Source of the DNA: Polyangia bacterium
GTDB lineage: Bacteria; Myxococcota_A; Polyangia; Nannocystales; Nannocystaceae
Reading direction: 5' to 3'
DNA length: 64,000 nt
Assembly (NCBI GenBank): GCA_030430565.1
Contig: JAUIKS010000017.1
Coordinates: 62,001 to 126,000 of the forward strand
The notes below the pieces were generated by a model. The model was given only the letters and a program-made list of their open reading frames with translations. It had not been told where the DNA came from and did no database searches. Below are positions 40,608 through 49,302 of this stretch, one piece after another; the stretch's first letter is position 1, and each line of letters begins with the position of its first letter. The translations under genes were made by a program, and so were the position numbers.

Positions 40608-41749
40608 GCGGGGTACTCCTTGGCGTAGCCGTAGGTGTCAAACACCGGGCGCCAGCGGTCGTAGACGAACTCTCGCAGGTCCTCGCTGATCGTCAGCTTG
40701 TTGCGCTTGTAGCCGCGCAGCGAGTCCAGGTAGGGCTTCAGCGTCGCCTCTTGGCGGTCCCAGTCGGGCAGCCGGAGCTGCGCGTAGATGTCGCGCAGCA
40801 TCGGCAGCTCGTTGCCGACGAAGTCCGAGTAGGCGATCTCGACAAAATTTTCCTTCGGGATCAGCGCCCGGTCCTCGATCACGCGGTCGTAGATCCGGCG
40901 GCCGATCGCGGCCGTGTGCTCCCAGCGCTGCGTGATGAACTCCTCGGGCGGGCGCTGGAAGAAGTTCTCCCAGTCTGTCTTGGAGCGCATGTGCAGCGTC
41001 GAGGCGAAGACCTCGTAGGGGTTGCGGTGGATGTGGATAAACCGCGCGTCGGGGAACAGCTCGAGCAGCAGGCGGATGCGCGCCGTGTGCGGGCACGACT
41101 TCACGACCACGCGCTTGTTGCCGGTCGCCAGCATGATGCGCTTGATGAAGGTCAACAGCGCCGTCTTCCAGCGGTCACGCTCGTCGGGCGTGGCCTCGAG
41201 GAAGTCGATGTATTTCTCGTAGCGCGCCGCCTCGTCCGGGAACATGAACGAGAGGTAGAGGCTCAGGCCGGTCAGCTTGGCGAGCGCGATCTCGTCCTCG
41301 GCCGCCTCGTGCCAGCCCTGCTTGACGTTGTCGTAGGAGCGCGTCTCGGCGAGCGCGCCCGCGGCGATCCGCGGCACGACCTTGCCCGTGAGCAAGAACG
41401 AGGTCGGGAAGATCACCTGGTAGTAGGTCGGGACCGTGTGGTTCGGGTCGCGCCCGAACAGGTTGTGCAGGTGGGTGGTCCCGGTGCGCCAGTGGCCGAG
41501 CAAGAACAGCGGCGTCGGGTCGACCCGCATCCGCGCGAGCTTGCGGGCGTACACCGCGTCCTCGATCCGCCCGAACAGGGTCGACGGGAGGCCCCAGCTG
41601 GTGATCCACGCCAGCCGGTGGAGGTACTCGGGGCTGACCTTAAAATCGTTGGCCTTGAGGATCTCGAACCACTGGGGCAGCTCGACCCCGGTGATCAGCT
41701 GCTCGGTCGACCAGCGGTTCTCGAGCTTGCTTACGCGTTGAACTTGCAC
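40604..41749 (-). CDS. Sulfotransferase family protein
   Basis: A 381-aa PAPS-dependent sulfotransferase-like protein. The 5'-phosphosulfate loop is LLGHWRTGTTHLHNL (near residue 75), and the 3'-phosphate motif region is FPDARFIHIHRNPYEVFAST. The rest matches bacterial Sulfotransfer_3-type enzymes that sulfate lipids, glycans or small molecules. The chosen start is GTG at 41749, 38 bp after the previous stop; the long frame further upstream overlaps that gene. The stop overlaps the aminotransferase start. The likely acceptor is a hydroxyl of the operon product. Confidence 0.87.
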   Translation of the reverse strand: MQVQRVSKLENRWSTEQLITGVELPQWFEILKANDFKVSPEYLHRLAWITSWGLPSTLFGRIEDAVYARKLARMRVDPTPLFLLGHWRTGTTHLHNLFGRDPNHTVPTYYQVIFPTSFLLTGKVVPRIAAGALAETRSYDNVKQGWHEAAEDEIALAKLTGLSLYLSFMFPDEAARYEKYIDFLEATPDERDRWKTALLTFIKRIMLATGNKRVVVKSCPHTARIRLLLELFPDARFIHIHRNPYEVFASTLHMRSKTDWENFFQRPPEEFITQRWEHTAAIGRRIYDRVIEDRALIPKENFVEIAYSDFVGNELPMLRDIYAQLRLPDWDRQEATLKPYLDSLRGYKRNKLTISEDLREFVYDRWRPVFDTYGYAKEYPA

Positions 41750-41787
41750 TCGTCCGCTCTTTCTCGCGCTCTTTTGTGGAGGTCTGT

Positions 41788-42381
41788 CTAGCTCGAGGTG
41801 TTGGCGCCCGCGCGCTGCGCTCGGTCGTGGGCGCGCACGGCGTCGAGCGCGGTCTCGAGGGCCACGACATCGGCGTTGGCCTGGGTGTCGCGCCCCGGAG
41901 CGTCGGCGACGGCGGCGAGCACCGGGTGACGGCGCTCGCGCCTGTGGCGCTCGAGCACCGTCGTGCCGCTCTCGAAACCGATCCGCTCGCGCACGCTGTC
42001 GTCGGCGAAGTACGCCAGCGCGAACACCGAGCGCAGCCCGTACATCGAGACGCGGCGGAAGTAGATCCGGCTCGTCTCCCAGGTCTTCAGGTACTCGTAT
42101 TGCGCCTCGGGCGTGGCCTGGGTGAAGCGGCGCGCGCGGCTCGGGCCGAAGACCGGCATCGAGAACTCGATCAATAAGAACAGCATGCGCAGCAGCACGC
42201 GCTCTTGCAGCGGGAGCGCGGCGAGCCAGCGCTCGACGTACTCGAGCGCGCGCGCCTGCTCGGCGTCGACCGGGATGCCGCCCTCGCGCGGGTACATCAC
42301 CTGCCCCAGCGTGGACACGATGTTGGCCTCGAAGTTGGTGAGGATCTTGGGGGCGCTCTCGGAGGGACGGCTCACGTTCAC
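41788..42381 (-). CDS. Small partner-like protein of GMC oxidoreductase operon
   Basis: A 197-aa protein, mostly helical, with the segment NIVSTLGQVMYPREGG, then VEYVERWLAALPLQER-like helices and LLRMLFLLIEFSMPVFG. This resembles gluconate 2-dehydrogenase subunit 3-like hitchhiker proteins that accompany GMC dehydrogenases. No signal peptide. Starts GTG at 42381 or GTG at 42375; an AAGGGG stretch precedes both. It is first in the sulfotransferase-aminotransferase-GMC run. Family assignment is moderate. Confidence 0.6.
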   Translation of the reverse strand: MNVSRPSESAPKILTNFEANIVSTLGQVMYPREGGIPVDAEQARALEYVERWLAALPLQERVLLRMLFLLIEFSMPVFGPSRARRFTQATPEAQYEYLKTWETSRIYFRRVSMYGLRSVFALAYFADDSVRERIGFESGTTVLERHRRERRHPVLAAVADAPGRDTQANADVVALETALDAVRAHDRAQRAGANTSS

Positions 42382-42714
42382 CCCTTATCCGTGATCGAAG
42401 AGTTGTGCATGGGCTGCTGCGGGAGGAAGTCTCCGAGGTTGGCGACCGTGGCCCCGGGACGCTGTTCGCTTCGCGGAAGCATGCCGCATCCGAGGCGCCT
42501 CGACTATAGGCCGCGGGCCCACGACGCGCGCGAGGTCTGTCGGCGTGCTCCGGCTCACGATCGTCGTCGCCGCCGCCGTGAATCTCGAAGCAAACCGCGC
42601 GCGACAGGCTGTCGCGGGCCCTGTGCATGTCAACTCACACCCAGGCGCGGGTCGAGGCGCCGCGCTCGCCGGCGGAGCAGGCGATCCGCACGAACCGCCC
42701 CTCACGCCGAGCGG
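42382..42714. other. Gap between MMPL exporter and sulfotransferase operon
   Basis: 333 bp with no supported gene. No clear terminator or promoter was recognised. It could hold a promoter for the downstream four genes. Confidence 0.35.
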
Positions 42715-45450
42715 TTAGCGGCGCTTGAAGAAGAGCCACTCGCCCAGGCGCAGCACCGCCGGCACGAACACCACCGAGGCGACCAGGCACAGGAAGATCC
42801 CGATCACCGAGATGTTGCCCAGCGAGGCCAGGCCCGGGTGGTCGACGAACATCATCCCGGAGAAGCCGATAATGGTCGTGAGCGAGGTGAAGAAGATCGC
42901 CGCCCCCGTGCCGCGGAACACGACCATGAGCCGACCGGGGCCCTCCTCGCGGTAGCGGTGGTAGAGGTGCAGCGCGTAGTCCTGCCCCATGCCGATCAGC
43001 AGCGGCAGCGCGATGATATTGAAAAAATGCCAGCGCCAGCCGAGCAGCGCCATCAGCCCGGTGAGCCAGGCCAGCGCGGTCATCACCGTCGAGAGCACCA
43101 AGACCACCCCGGTGACGCTGCGGAACATCAGCGCGGCGGTGATGATCAGCACGCCGCAGGCCAGCCCCAGCACGATCGGTCCGTCGCCGGCGAGGGTGTC
43201 GAAGATCTCGGGCGTGACGAAGAATGAGGCCGCCGCCGGGACCGCGCGTCCCTCCTCGCCGCGCAGGTCGAGGAAGCCGTCGTAGAGCAGCTTGGCGCGC
43301 TCGTAGTTGGACTTGTGCCCCTCGAAGCGGAGGTACACGAAGGCGCCGGGCTCGCCGCCCTCGGCGGTGAACTGGGCGCGGATCCACTCCGGCAGGTCCG
43401 CGCGCGTGATCGGTTTTTCGACGGTCAGGTAGGGGTACCAGCGGTCGATCTTGTTGGCCTGCTCGCCTTCGAAGGAGCCGCGCTTCTCGTCGACGCGGCG
43501 GCGGATGTCGCGGATGACCTTGAGTTTTTCCTCCTGCAGCTCGGGCACGAAGGCCGCGAGCGCGATCGCCTCGACCAGCTTGCTGCGCATCAGCCGAAGC
43601 CGCTCGGGCCCGTAGGCGCGCAGCGTCTCGGCGACCGCGGGGTCGAGCTGGGCGCGCGCGGCCGCGAGTTTTTCAAGCGCGACGAAGGCCGGGTCCTCGG
43701 CGTCTTCTTCGTCCTCGTCGTCGTCGCCCCAGCCGTCGTCTTCGTCCTCGTCCTCGTCGTCATCCCAGCCGTCGTCGGCCTCGGGCTTGGTGTCCTTCTT
43801 GGTCTTGGCCTCATCCGCCGCCGCGGTCTCAACCGGCCACGGCTCGCCCTTCAAAAAGGCCTCGAACTGCGCGTCCGTCATGGTCACGAGCGCGTCGAGG
43901 TGGCGGTAGACCGCGGCCGCCTCCTCCGGGCTGTGGGCCAGCGCGATCGCGGGCGTCGAGGTCTGCGCCTGGCCCACCGCCTCGCGGTATTGCTCGGCGC
44001 GGGCGCGCTCTTCGTCGGTCTTCGCCAGCTGGACCTCGAACTTGCGGAGGTCGGTCTCGAACTCGACGACGCCGAGCTTGGCGATCCCGAAGCCCGCGCC
44101 CGCGAGCACGAGCACGACGGCGAGCAGCGCGGGTACCGGCAGGCGCGTGGGCAGCGAGGCCTCGCGGTTGAACTGTTTTTTTCGCGGCGGTCGCCACGGC
44201 CAGACGCGCTCGAACAGCACGAGCATGGCCGGGAGCACGACGATGGCGCAGAGGAACGCGAGCGTGATGCCGACGCTGGCGATCACGCCGAACTGCGAGA
44301 TGCCCTTGAACTCGGCGACGCCGAGCAGCGCGAAGGCGATCGCGGTGCTCGCCGCGCCGGCGCCCGTCGAGACGCCGGCGGTCGCCAGCGTGGTGACGAG
44401 CGCGTCCTGCAGCGCGGCGCCCTCGCTGCGCTCGTCGCGAAACCGCGCGAGGATGTGGATCCCGAAGTCGATCCCGATCCCGAGCAGGACCGCGAACATG
44501 AACGCGCCCACCAGGTTGAGGTGCGACGCCCAGTAGTAGGCGAACGCCAGGGCCGCGAGCGCGGCCGTGATCAGCGGCGTCAGGATCAGCGGCACGCTGC
44601 GGAAGCCGCGGAAGTAGACGATCAGCGTGAGCGTCAGGACCACGAGCGCGATCGCGGTCCCGCTGGCGACGTCTTTTTCAAGGCGCCGCGCGAGCTGCAT
44701 GTTCTTGTTGTAGATGCCGGCGTAGCTGACCGTGAGATCTGGTGGTACCGCGGCGCCCAGCGACGTCTTGATCTCGGCGGCGTGCGCGTCGGCGCGCGCG
44801 AGCAGGTCCTTGGTGAACGCGAAGTCGGTGCTCGGTCGGCGCGGGCGGGCGACGATCACGAGGACGCGGCCCTCGTCTGTCTCAAAGTACTCGCCGGGCC
44901 GCTCCTTGAGGTGGTAGCGCTCCTTGAGCTCCTCCTCGCTCAGGTCGACCTCCTCGACGTCCTCGGGGTACTCGCCCAGCGGGCTGAGCTCGCGGCGGAT
45001 CTCGGCCTGGATCCGCGCGATGACGCGCCGTCGGATGTCGAGCAGGTCCGCGAGCGTCGCGTACATCAGCGCGTTCGTCTCGAAGAAGCTCGTGTCGCGC
45101 CGGAACGTGACGAAGCGGATGCCCTCGTCGGCGGCGAGCTTGTCGGCGAGCGCCCCGGCGAACGCGAGGTTCGCCTCGCGCGAGGGGCTGTGGACCACGA
45201 CGAACAGATCCTCGTGGTTGCCGATCTGCTCGGCCATCTGGTCGAGGTGCACCACGCTCGGGCTGTCCTGCGGCAGCAGGACGCGCAGGCGCGAGTCGAC
45301 GCTCAGATGGCGCGCGCTCGCGCCGGCGAGCACCGCGAGCAGCAGCGCGACGATCACGATCGCCCGCGGGAAGCGCATGATGAACGCGACGAGGCGCCCC
45401 GCCGCGCGAGCCGAGAGCGTCGTGGGATCGAGTTCGGAGGACCCTGACAT
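42715..45450 (-). CDS. MMPL/RND-family lipid exporter
   Basis: A 911-aa RND transporter of the MMPL/HpnN-like type. It has two halves, each with one helix, a large periplasmic loop and five helices (first half around residues 25-420, second 440-911). Characteristic segments are GIGIDFGIHILARFRDE and GMGQDYALHLYHRYREE, in which Asp residues in helices 4 and 10 relay protons. The second periplasmic loop carries a highly acidic insertion of Asp/Glu/Trp residues (about 43670-43790). ATG at 45450; GTG at 45468 is possible. It lies directly after the ACP gene, suggesting export of an acyl-chain product. Confidence 0.92.
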   Translation of the reverse strand: MSGSSELDPTTLSARAAGRLVAFIMRFPRAIVIVALLLAVLAGASARHLSVDSRLRVLLPQDSPSVVHLDQMAEQIGNHEDLFVVVHSPSREANLAFAGALADKLAADEGIRFVTFRRDTSFFETNALMYATLADLLDIRRRVIARIQAEIRRELSPLGEYPEDVEEVDLSEEELKERYHLKERPGEYFETDEGRVLVIVARPRRPSTDFAFTKDLLARADAHAAEIKTSLGAAVPPDLTVSYAGIYNKNMQLARRLEKDVASGTAIALVVLTLTLIVYFRGFRSVPLILTPLITAALAALAFAYYWASHLNLVGAFMFAVLLGIGIDFGIHILARFRDERSEGAALQDALVTTLATAGVSTGAGAASTAIAFALLGVAEFKGISQFGVIASVGITLAFLCAIVVLPAMLVLFERVWPWRPPRKKQFNREASLPTRLPVPALLAVVLVLAGAGFGIAKLGVVEFETDLRKFEVQLAKTDEERARAEQYREAVGQAQTSTPAIALAHSPEEAAAVYRHLDALVTMTDAQFEAFLKGEPWPVETAAADEAKTKKDTKPEADDGWDDDEDEDEDDGWGDDDEDEEDAEDPAFVALEKLAAARAQLDPAVAETLRAYGPERLRLMRSKLVEAIALAAFVPELQEEKLKVIRDIRRRVDEKRGSFEGEQANKIDRWYPYLTVEKPITRADLPEWIRAQFTAEGGEPGAFVYLRFEGHKSNYERAKLLYDGFLDLRGEEGRAVPAAASFFVTPEIFDTLAGDGPIVLGLACGVLIITAALMFRSVTGVVLVLSTVMTALAWLTGLMALLGWRWHFFNIIALPLLIGMGQDYALHLYHRYREEGPGRLMVVFRGTGAAIFFTSLTTIIGFSGMMFVDHPGLASLGNISVIGIFLCLVASVVFVPAVLRLGEWLFFKRR

Positions 45451-45486
45451 CGCGTGTCGCGATCGCACTCTAGATCTAGAACTAGC

Positions 45487-45750
45487 TCAGCTCGCGGCGG
45501 CTTTCTCTTCCGCGACCTTGTGCAGCAGGTCCACGAGCTGATTGATGTTCTCGAGCTGGTTGAGCTCCGCGCGCGGGACCTTGACCCTCAGCTCGCGCAT
45601 GCTGCAGGACACCACCTCGACGATGTCGAGGCTGTTGGCGCCGAGCTCCTTCATCGACTTCGCGGGGTCAATCTCGACGCCCTCGAGCTCCTCGATCGTG
45701 TCCACGAGGTGACGCTTGACGACCTCTAACACTGCTTCTCTCGTGACCAT
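45487..45750 (-). CDS. Acyl carrier protein
   Basis: An 87-aa acyl carrier protein starting MVTREAVLEVVKRHLVDTIE. The phosphopantetheine attachment Ser lies in LGANSLDIVEVV. The four-helix pattern is intact. ATG at 45750; an in-frame extension upstream is Arg/Pro-rich and not part of the family. Positioned first in the minus-strand run with the MMPL exporter 36 bp downstream, it is more likely dedicated to a special lipid or polyketide-like product than to primary fatty-acid synthesis. Confidence 0.93.
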   Translation of the reverse strand: MVTREAVLEVVKRHLVDTIEELEGVEIDPAKSMKELGANSLDIVEVVSCSMRELRVKVPRAELNQLENINQLVDLLHKVAEEKAAAS

Positions 45751-45975
45751 GGTCCGTATCCCGTTGGGTTCGCGGTGAGTCGCCGGTCCGCGAGTCGCGG
45801 ACGAGCGGAGCGGCGACGCTCGGGCGCGGGGGTGTTGAATCCGCGCGGGGTGCACGATATCAGCGTTGGCCCGCGACGCTCGCTCCTCTGCCCCGCGCGG
45901 CGTGAGTTAGGCCGCTCTTTCGCCCGCTTCGGGTGATCTAGCCCCCATTGATCTCGCCAGGGTTCTGCGAGGTCC

Positions 45976-46356
45976 TCACTTGGTGCACCACATCGCCTCC
46001 GCCGCTTGGTGCCACGTGCAGCCGGCGGCGCTGCAGTCCGCCTCGTTGAAACACGCGCCGCAGCTCTCGGCGCAGCGCTTCGGGCACGCCTCTCGGTAGC
46101 AGGAGATGTCCATGATGTCGCAGTCGTTGGTGCACTCGTTGGCCTCGGGCTGCCAGGTCTTGCCCTGCTCGAGACAGGCCGTGCACGCGGCGTTGTCCGC
46201 CTCCCAGTCCTTGTCGAGCTCCGTCGCGGGCGGCGTCGGCGGCGGCGCGCCGTCGATGGTCCGCAGCTCGTTTGTGGAGCGGCTGCCGTTGGCGCAGGCG
46301 AGCGTCGCGGCGAGCAGCGCGAGCGCGGCGAGAGAGGTGCTTCGTACAGGTCGCAT
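45976..46356 (-). CDS. Small Cys-rich lipoprotein
   Basis: A 126-aa protein. The ATG at 46356 gives a lipoprotein signal (MRPVRSTSLAALALLAATLA, then Cys-Ala-Asn). The mature part has a Pro-rich linker and at least twelve Cys in CxxC-like spacing (CTACLEQGKTW, CTNDCDIMDISC, CGACFNEADC), typical of myxobacterial disulfide-rich surface proteins. ATG at 46371 is an alternative. The frame stays open to 46563, where a second lipoprotein-like signal can be read. Confidence 0.7.
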   Translation of the reverse strand: MRPVRSTSLAALALLAATLACANGSRSTNELRTIDGAPPPTPPATELDKDWEADNAACTACLEQGKTWQPEANECTNDCDIMDISCYREACPKRCAESCGACFNEADCSAAGCTWHQAAEAMWCTK

Positions 46357-46371
46357 CGAGCTGGTCGGCAT

Positions 46372-46889
46372 CGTAGCGCGTCTCGTCGCGCGCGGGCGCG
46401 CGCATGCCGTTCGCCCGGGGCGGTCGCCGAGTCGCTCGGCGGAGCAGCTCTCGTCATCGTCGGGACACGAGGGGTCCTCGGAGCAGGCGGGCTCGCAGGC
46501 GGTGAGCGCGAGCCAGGCGAGCGGCAAGGTCGCGTGATGGGGCGAAAAAGTCGCTTGGGACATGTTGATGTCGACCTGCTCGCCGAGCCACGGCGCGTCG
46601 TCGAGGACGGTCGTTCGCGGCGCTCGCCGATGACTCCGCGGTCTCGGCCGCGAGCGGGCAGGCCGAGACCCGCGCGCGAGCGCGAGCGAGACGCCCGGCG
46701 TGAGCACGAGGCGCGCGTGGCCGCGCGGGTCTCGTTCGAGGGCGAGGGCGCACCACCGCCTTCGTACGAAGCCGCTGCCCGGGGATCGCGTCAATCAACT
46801 TCTCGATCGAGCGCCGCGCCGCGGGCTCCCGCGAACTCCCGCGGCCTCGCCCGGGGGAACATCTCGAGCGAGGGGCTGTCGAACAGCCC
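46372..46889. other. Divergent region before vWA gene
   Basis: About 520 bp. On the minus strand an open frame from ATG 46563 reads MSQATFSPHHATLPLAWLAL then TACEPACSEDPSC, a plausible second lipoprotein N-terminus in frame with the Cys-rich gene; it may be a remnant or an alternative start. No other gene is supported. Confidence 0.35.
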
Positions 46890-47585
46890 GTGGAACCACG
46901 ACGCGCGCTGCTCGATTCGCCCCTGTCCGCCTCTGTCGCCGGCCGCGAGGTCGCTCGGTGTCGCTCGCCTTGGAAGCTTCGACGCCTCGCGCTGATGCTC
47001 GCGCTCGCCTCGCCGACGGCGCTGGCATGCCAGGGCCAGGGTCTCGAGGGCAGCGCCTCGCCGTCGGCTCCGGAGCCCAGCGACAACGGCGAGCGCGAGC
47101 TGGCGAACGCGACGCCGACGCGCGTCGAGGAGGCGAGCGCGTCCTCGGCGGGTGAGCCCGCGGCGGCGAGCGCCGGTCCGGACGCGAAGGCCGATCGCAA
47201 GGCCGACGTGAAGTCGGCGGACAGCGGCGCGTTCGCAGTCGGCAACGACGACGCGGACATCTGGGGCGGGCTCGCGGGGACGGAGGTCGGCGAGGCCTAC
47301 GGCGTCGGCGGCCTCGGGCTGGTCGGCACGGGGCGCGGCGGCAGCGGCACGGGCGAGGGCACGATCGGTCTCGGCAACACCGGGCTGATCGGCAAGGGCG
47401 GCGGCGGCGGGACCGGCTCAGGCTACGGCCGAGGCGCCGGCGCGGGCTTCGGCGCGCGGGCGCCCGACATGACGCCGTTGAACCCGAGCGCGACGGGCGA
47501 TGACTACGCGAAGCAGGACGAGAACCCATTTAAAAATGTTCGCGACGCGCCGCTGTCGACTTTCTCGATCAAGGTCGACGCCTGA
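46890..47585 (+). CDS. 5' part of split vWA/AgmX gene (interrupted by element)
   Basis: The N-terminal 224 codons of a von Willebrand A lipoprotein, truncated by insertion. The GTG start gives a signal with lipobox-like TALAC near residue 48. An acidic Ser/Ala linker and a Gly-rich stretch (GLGLVGTGRGGSGTGEG) follow. The frame then reaches NPFKNVRDAPLSTFSI, the conserved lead-in to the YfbK-type vWA domain. At 47571 it crosses into element DNA, reads Lys-Val-Asp-Ala and stops. The continuation, starting with the same TFSI, is at 56736. The start codon is uncertain; the frame and the interruption are clear. Confidence 0.85.
   Translation: MEPRRALLDSPLSASVAGREVARCRSPWKLRRLALMLALASPTALACQGQGLEGSASPSAPEPSDNGERELANATPTRVEEASASSAGEPAAASAGPDAKADRKADVKSADSGAFAVGNDDADIWGGLAGTEVGEAYGVGGLGLVGTGRGGSGTGEGTIGLGNTGLIGKGGGGGTGSGYGRGAGAGFGARAPDMTPLNPSATGDDYAKQDENPFKNVRDAPLSTFSIKVDA
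47555..47582. other. attL-like site of the integrative element
   Basis: Layout: GTCGAC, one base, core TTCTCGATC (47562-47570), three bases, GTCGAC, one base, CC. It matches the right-end site at 56729-56756 in 24 of 28 positions, with the 9-bp core and both flanking GTCGAC palindromes identical. Confidence 0.8.
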
Positions 47586-47788
47586 ACCTCGGGACACCCA
47601 CACAAACACGGCAGCGTGTTGTTCTCGGCCATCTACAACGGGTTTCTCGGGGTTCTGCTTTGGTTGTCAGTACGCGGGGGGACGCGGAGGACGGCAGGAT
47701 CTTGCTCGATTTTTGGAACATAGCGGGTACACGGACACGCCGGCTTGGAGTGTACTCGCCCATGACGACGGCATTGAGCCCTTCGGGA

Positions 47789-48442
47789 TCAAGTGGCGAG
47801 CGCGACTTGACTGGCGGTCCGACGATGGATCAGAGAGAGGGGCTTCACCAGTCGGGTTCCTTCTAGGAAGGTCACGCTGTCGTAAAAATCCTCCAACCTG
47901 ACATAGACGCCTACTTTCGAGGCCCACTCCTTGAGCGTTCGCTTGCAGGCGATATCCCAGGCGATGACCTCAATCCCCCAGCCCGCTTTCGCCAAGCGCT
48001 CGAGGTCCGCGTGGAAGCCGAGACCGTCGTCGTAGCCCTTGCCGTCACCGGTCATCAAAACAGCTACCCCTGGGGGGTGAATATCGGCCAAAGCCCGTAG
48101 CATGTGAACTTGGAGGCTCTGGTCTACACCCTCTCGGGCGGAACGGAACCAACAGAGACCGCGGACACGACATCTCGTCCAGCACGTGCGAGGTCGTACA
48201 GATTCTGGAAGTGAACCCGTACGGACCTTTCGGCGAAGGCGCCTTCGCGGCGATTAGCGACGTACTTCGCAGGGATGAGGCGGTGTCGCCGATGAACTCG
48301 CGGACGAGGCGTCTGTTGCCGAATCACGCTCGGTACTTCCGTCGAGCAGACGTTCTCTCAGGGTCGCGTCAGGGCGAGCTGGCTTCGAGCGGCGTTCGCT
48401 CCGGTCCCGATCTCGGTCTCTTTTCTTACCGCGGCGGCTCAT
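47789..48442 (-). pseudogene. Decayed NYN-domain (LabA/DUF88-like) gene
   Basis: Fragments of one gene lie in different frames. The start at 48442 (MSRRGKKRDRDRDRSERRSK) has a good GGAGGT site 6 bases upstream. A middle part reads AKYVANRREGAFAERSVRVH, then NLYDLARAGRDVVSAVSVGSVPPE (48124-48300). The C-terminal part reads GVDQSLQVHMLRALADIHPP, then MTGDGKGYDDGLGFHADLER (47789-48125). The order, with VGS-PP before a Gln-Gly-Val-Asp segment and then TGDG-D, is that of PIN-like NYN RNases. About 25 residues and the frame are lost near 48125, and another shift occurs near 48290. Likely inactive. Confidence 0.55.
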
Positions 48443-49302
48443 CTTGATACCTCCAGGACACCTCACCGCGGTGTTCCGCTGGTTGAGGTCAAGCTCAACA
48501 AGTCGTCGGCGGATGTGCAGCTTGCCACCGACTAGCTACCTCTGAGAATAACATGTCCTAGTGAGCATGTTCGCGCTGTCGCGCGATGCTGCCGCCAGTG
48601 CGTGTGCGCTCGTGCTCGAAGTCCGCGGCGAGCCGCCGGGCCGCTAGCGCGGAGCGCCGCGGCGGCGGCTCTGGAGCGCCGCGGCGAGCAGGCTTGGCGC
48701 CGCGGTGAGCAGGCTTGGCGCCGCGGCGGAGGCGAAATTGCACCAGCGCGCGCCGCGGCTTGTGTCAATCGCCGCGGTCGACCGCGACGGCGACGAGCTG
48801 TCGCTGCGGCGAGTTGGTGTCTCACGGCGGCGAACCGGGTGGTCAAAACGGCTGACCTGCTGTTGGGAGCAAGTTCTCGTCTGGCGTCTGCGGTCACCGG
48901 CACGAGCGTGGACGAGCGGCGCGGGGCACCAGCGGTCGGTCCTCCCGACCCAGCGCCGACGTGGTGAATGCTCCCCCCTCGTGATGGTCTTTTGCCCGTG
49001 ATGATTCGGTCAGGAGGCGACAACGCGAGCAGCTTGCTTGACGGGTCCGTAGCGAGGAGACGTAGCGAGCAGGTTGCAGTCAGACACCGCTCCTGTTCGC
49101 GCGCGTCATCCAAGTCATCGGCCTCGTGATGTGCGTCGGCGCCCGTTTGCGCGTTTTAATGACCAATGAGACATGTTCGATGGTTGACACGCGGAAGATG
49201 AGGTCTAGAACAGGCTGGTAGGCCGGTTGGAGATCACGAGGACGTCGCGTGACTACGCGCGGCGCGATCGTGGCGTGCGTGAACGGGACGAGGAGGCGGG
49301 GG
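48443..49302. other. Gene-free stretch of the element
   Basis: About 860 bp with no supported gene. A 21-bp unit is repeated in tandem at 48676-48717 (GCGCCGCGG followed by GAGCAGGCTTG), with a third partial copy. Open frames here are low-complexity Arg/Ala-rich and not credible. The right end must hold the promoter of the kinase/PurZ-like gene. Confidence 0.45.

Noticed and set aside
43315..45447. 710-codon plus-strand frame opposite the MMPL exporter
   Set aside because: Shadow of the exporter gene; no family features.
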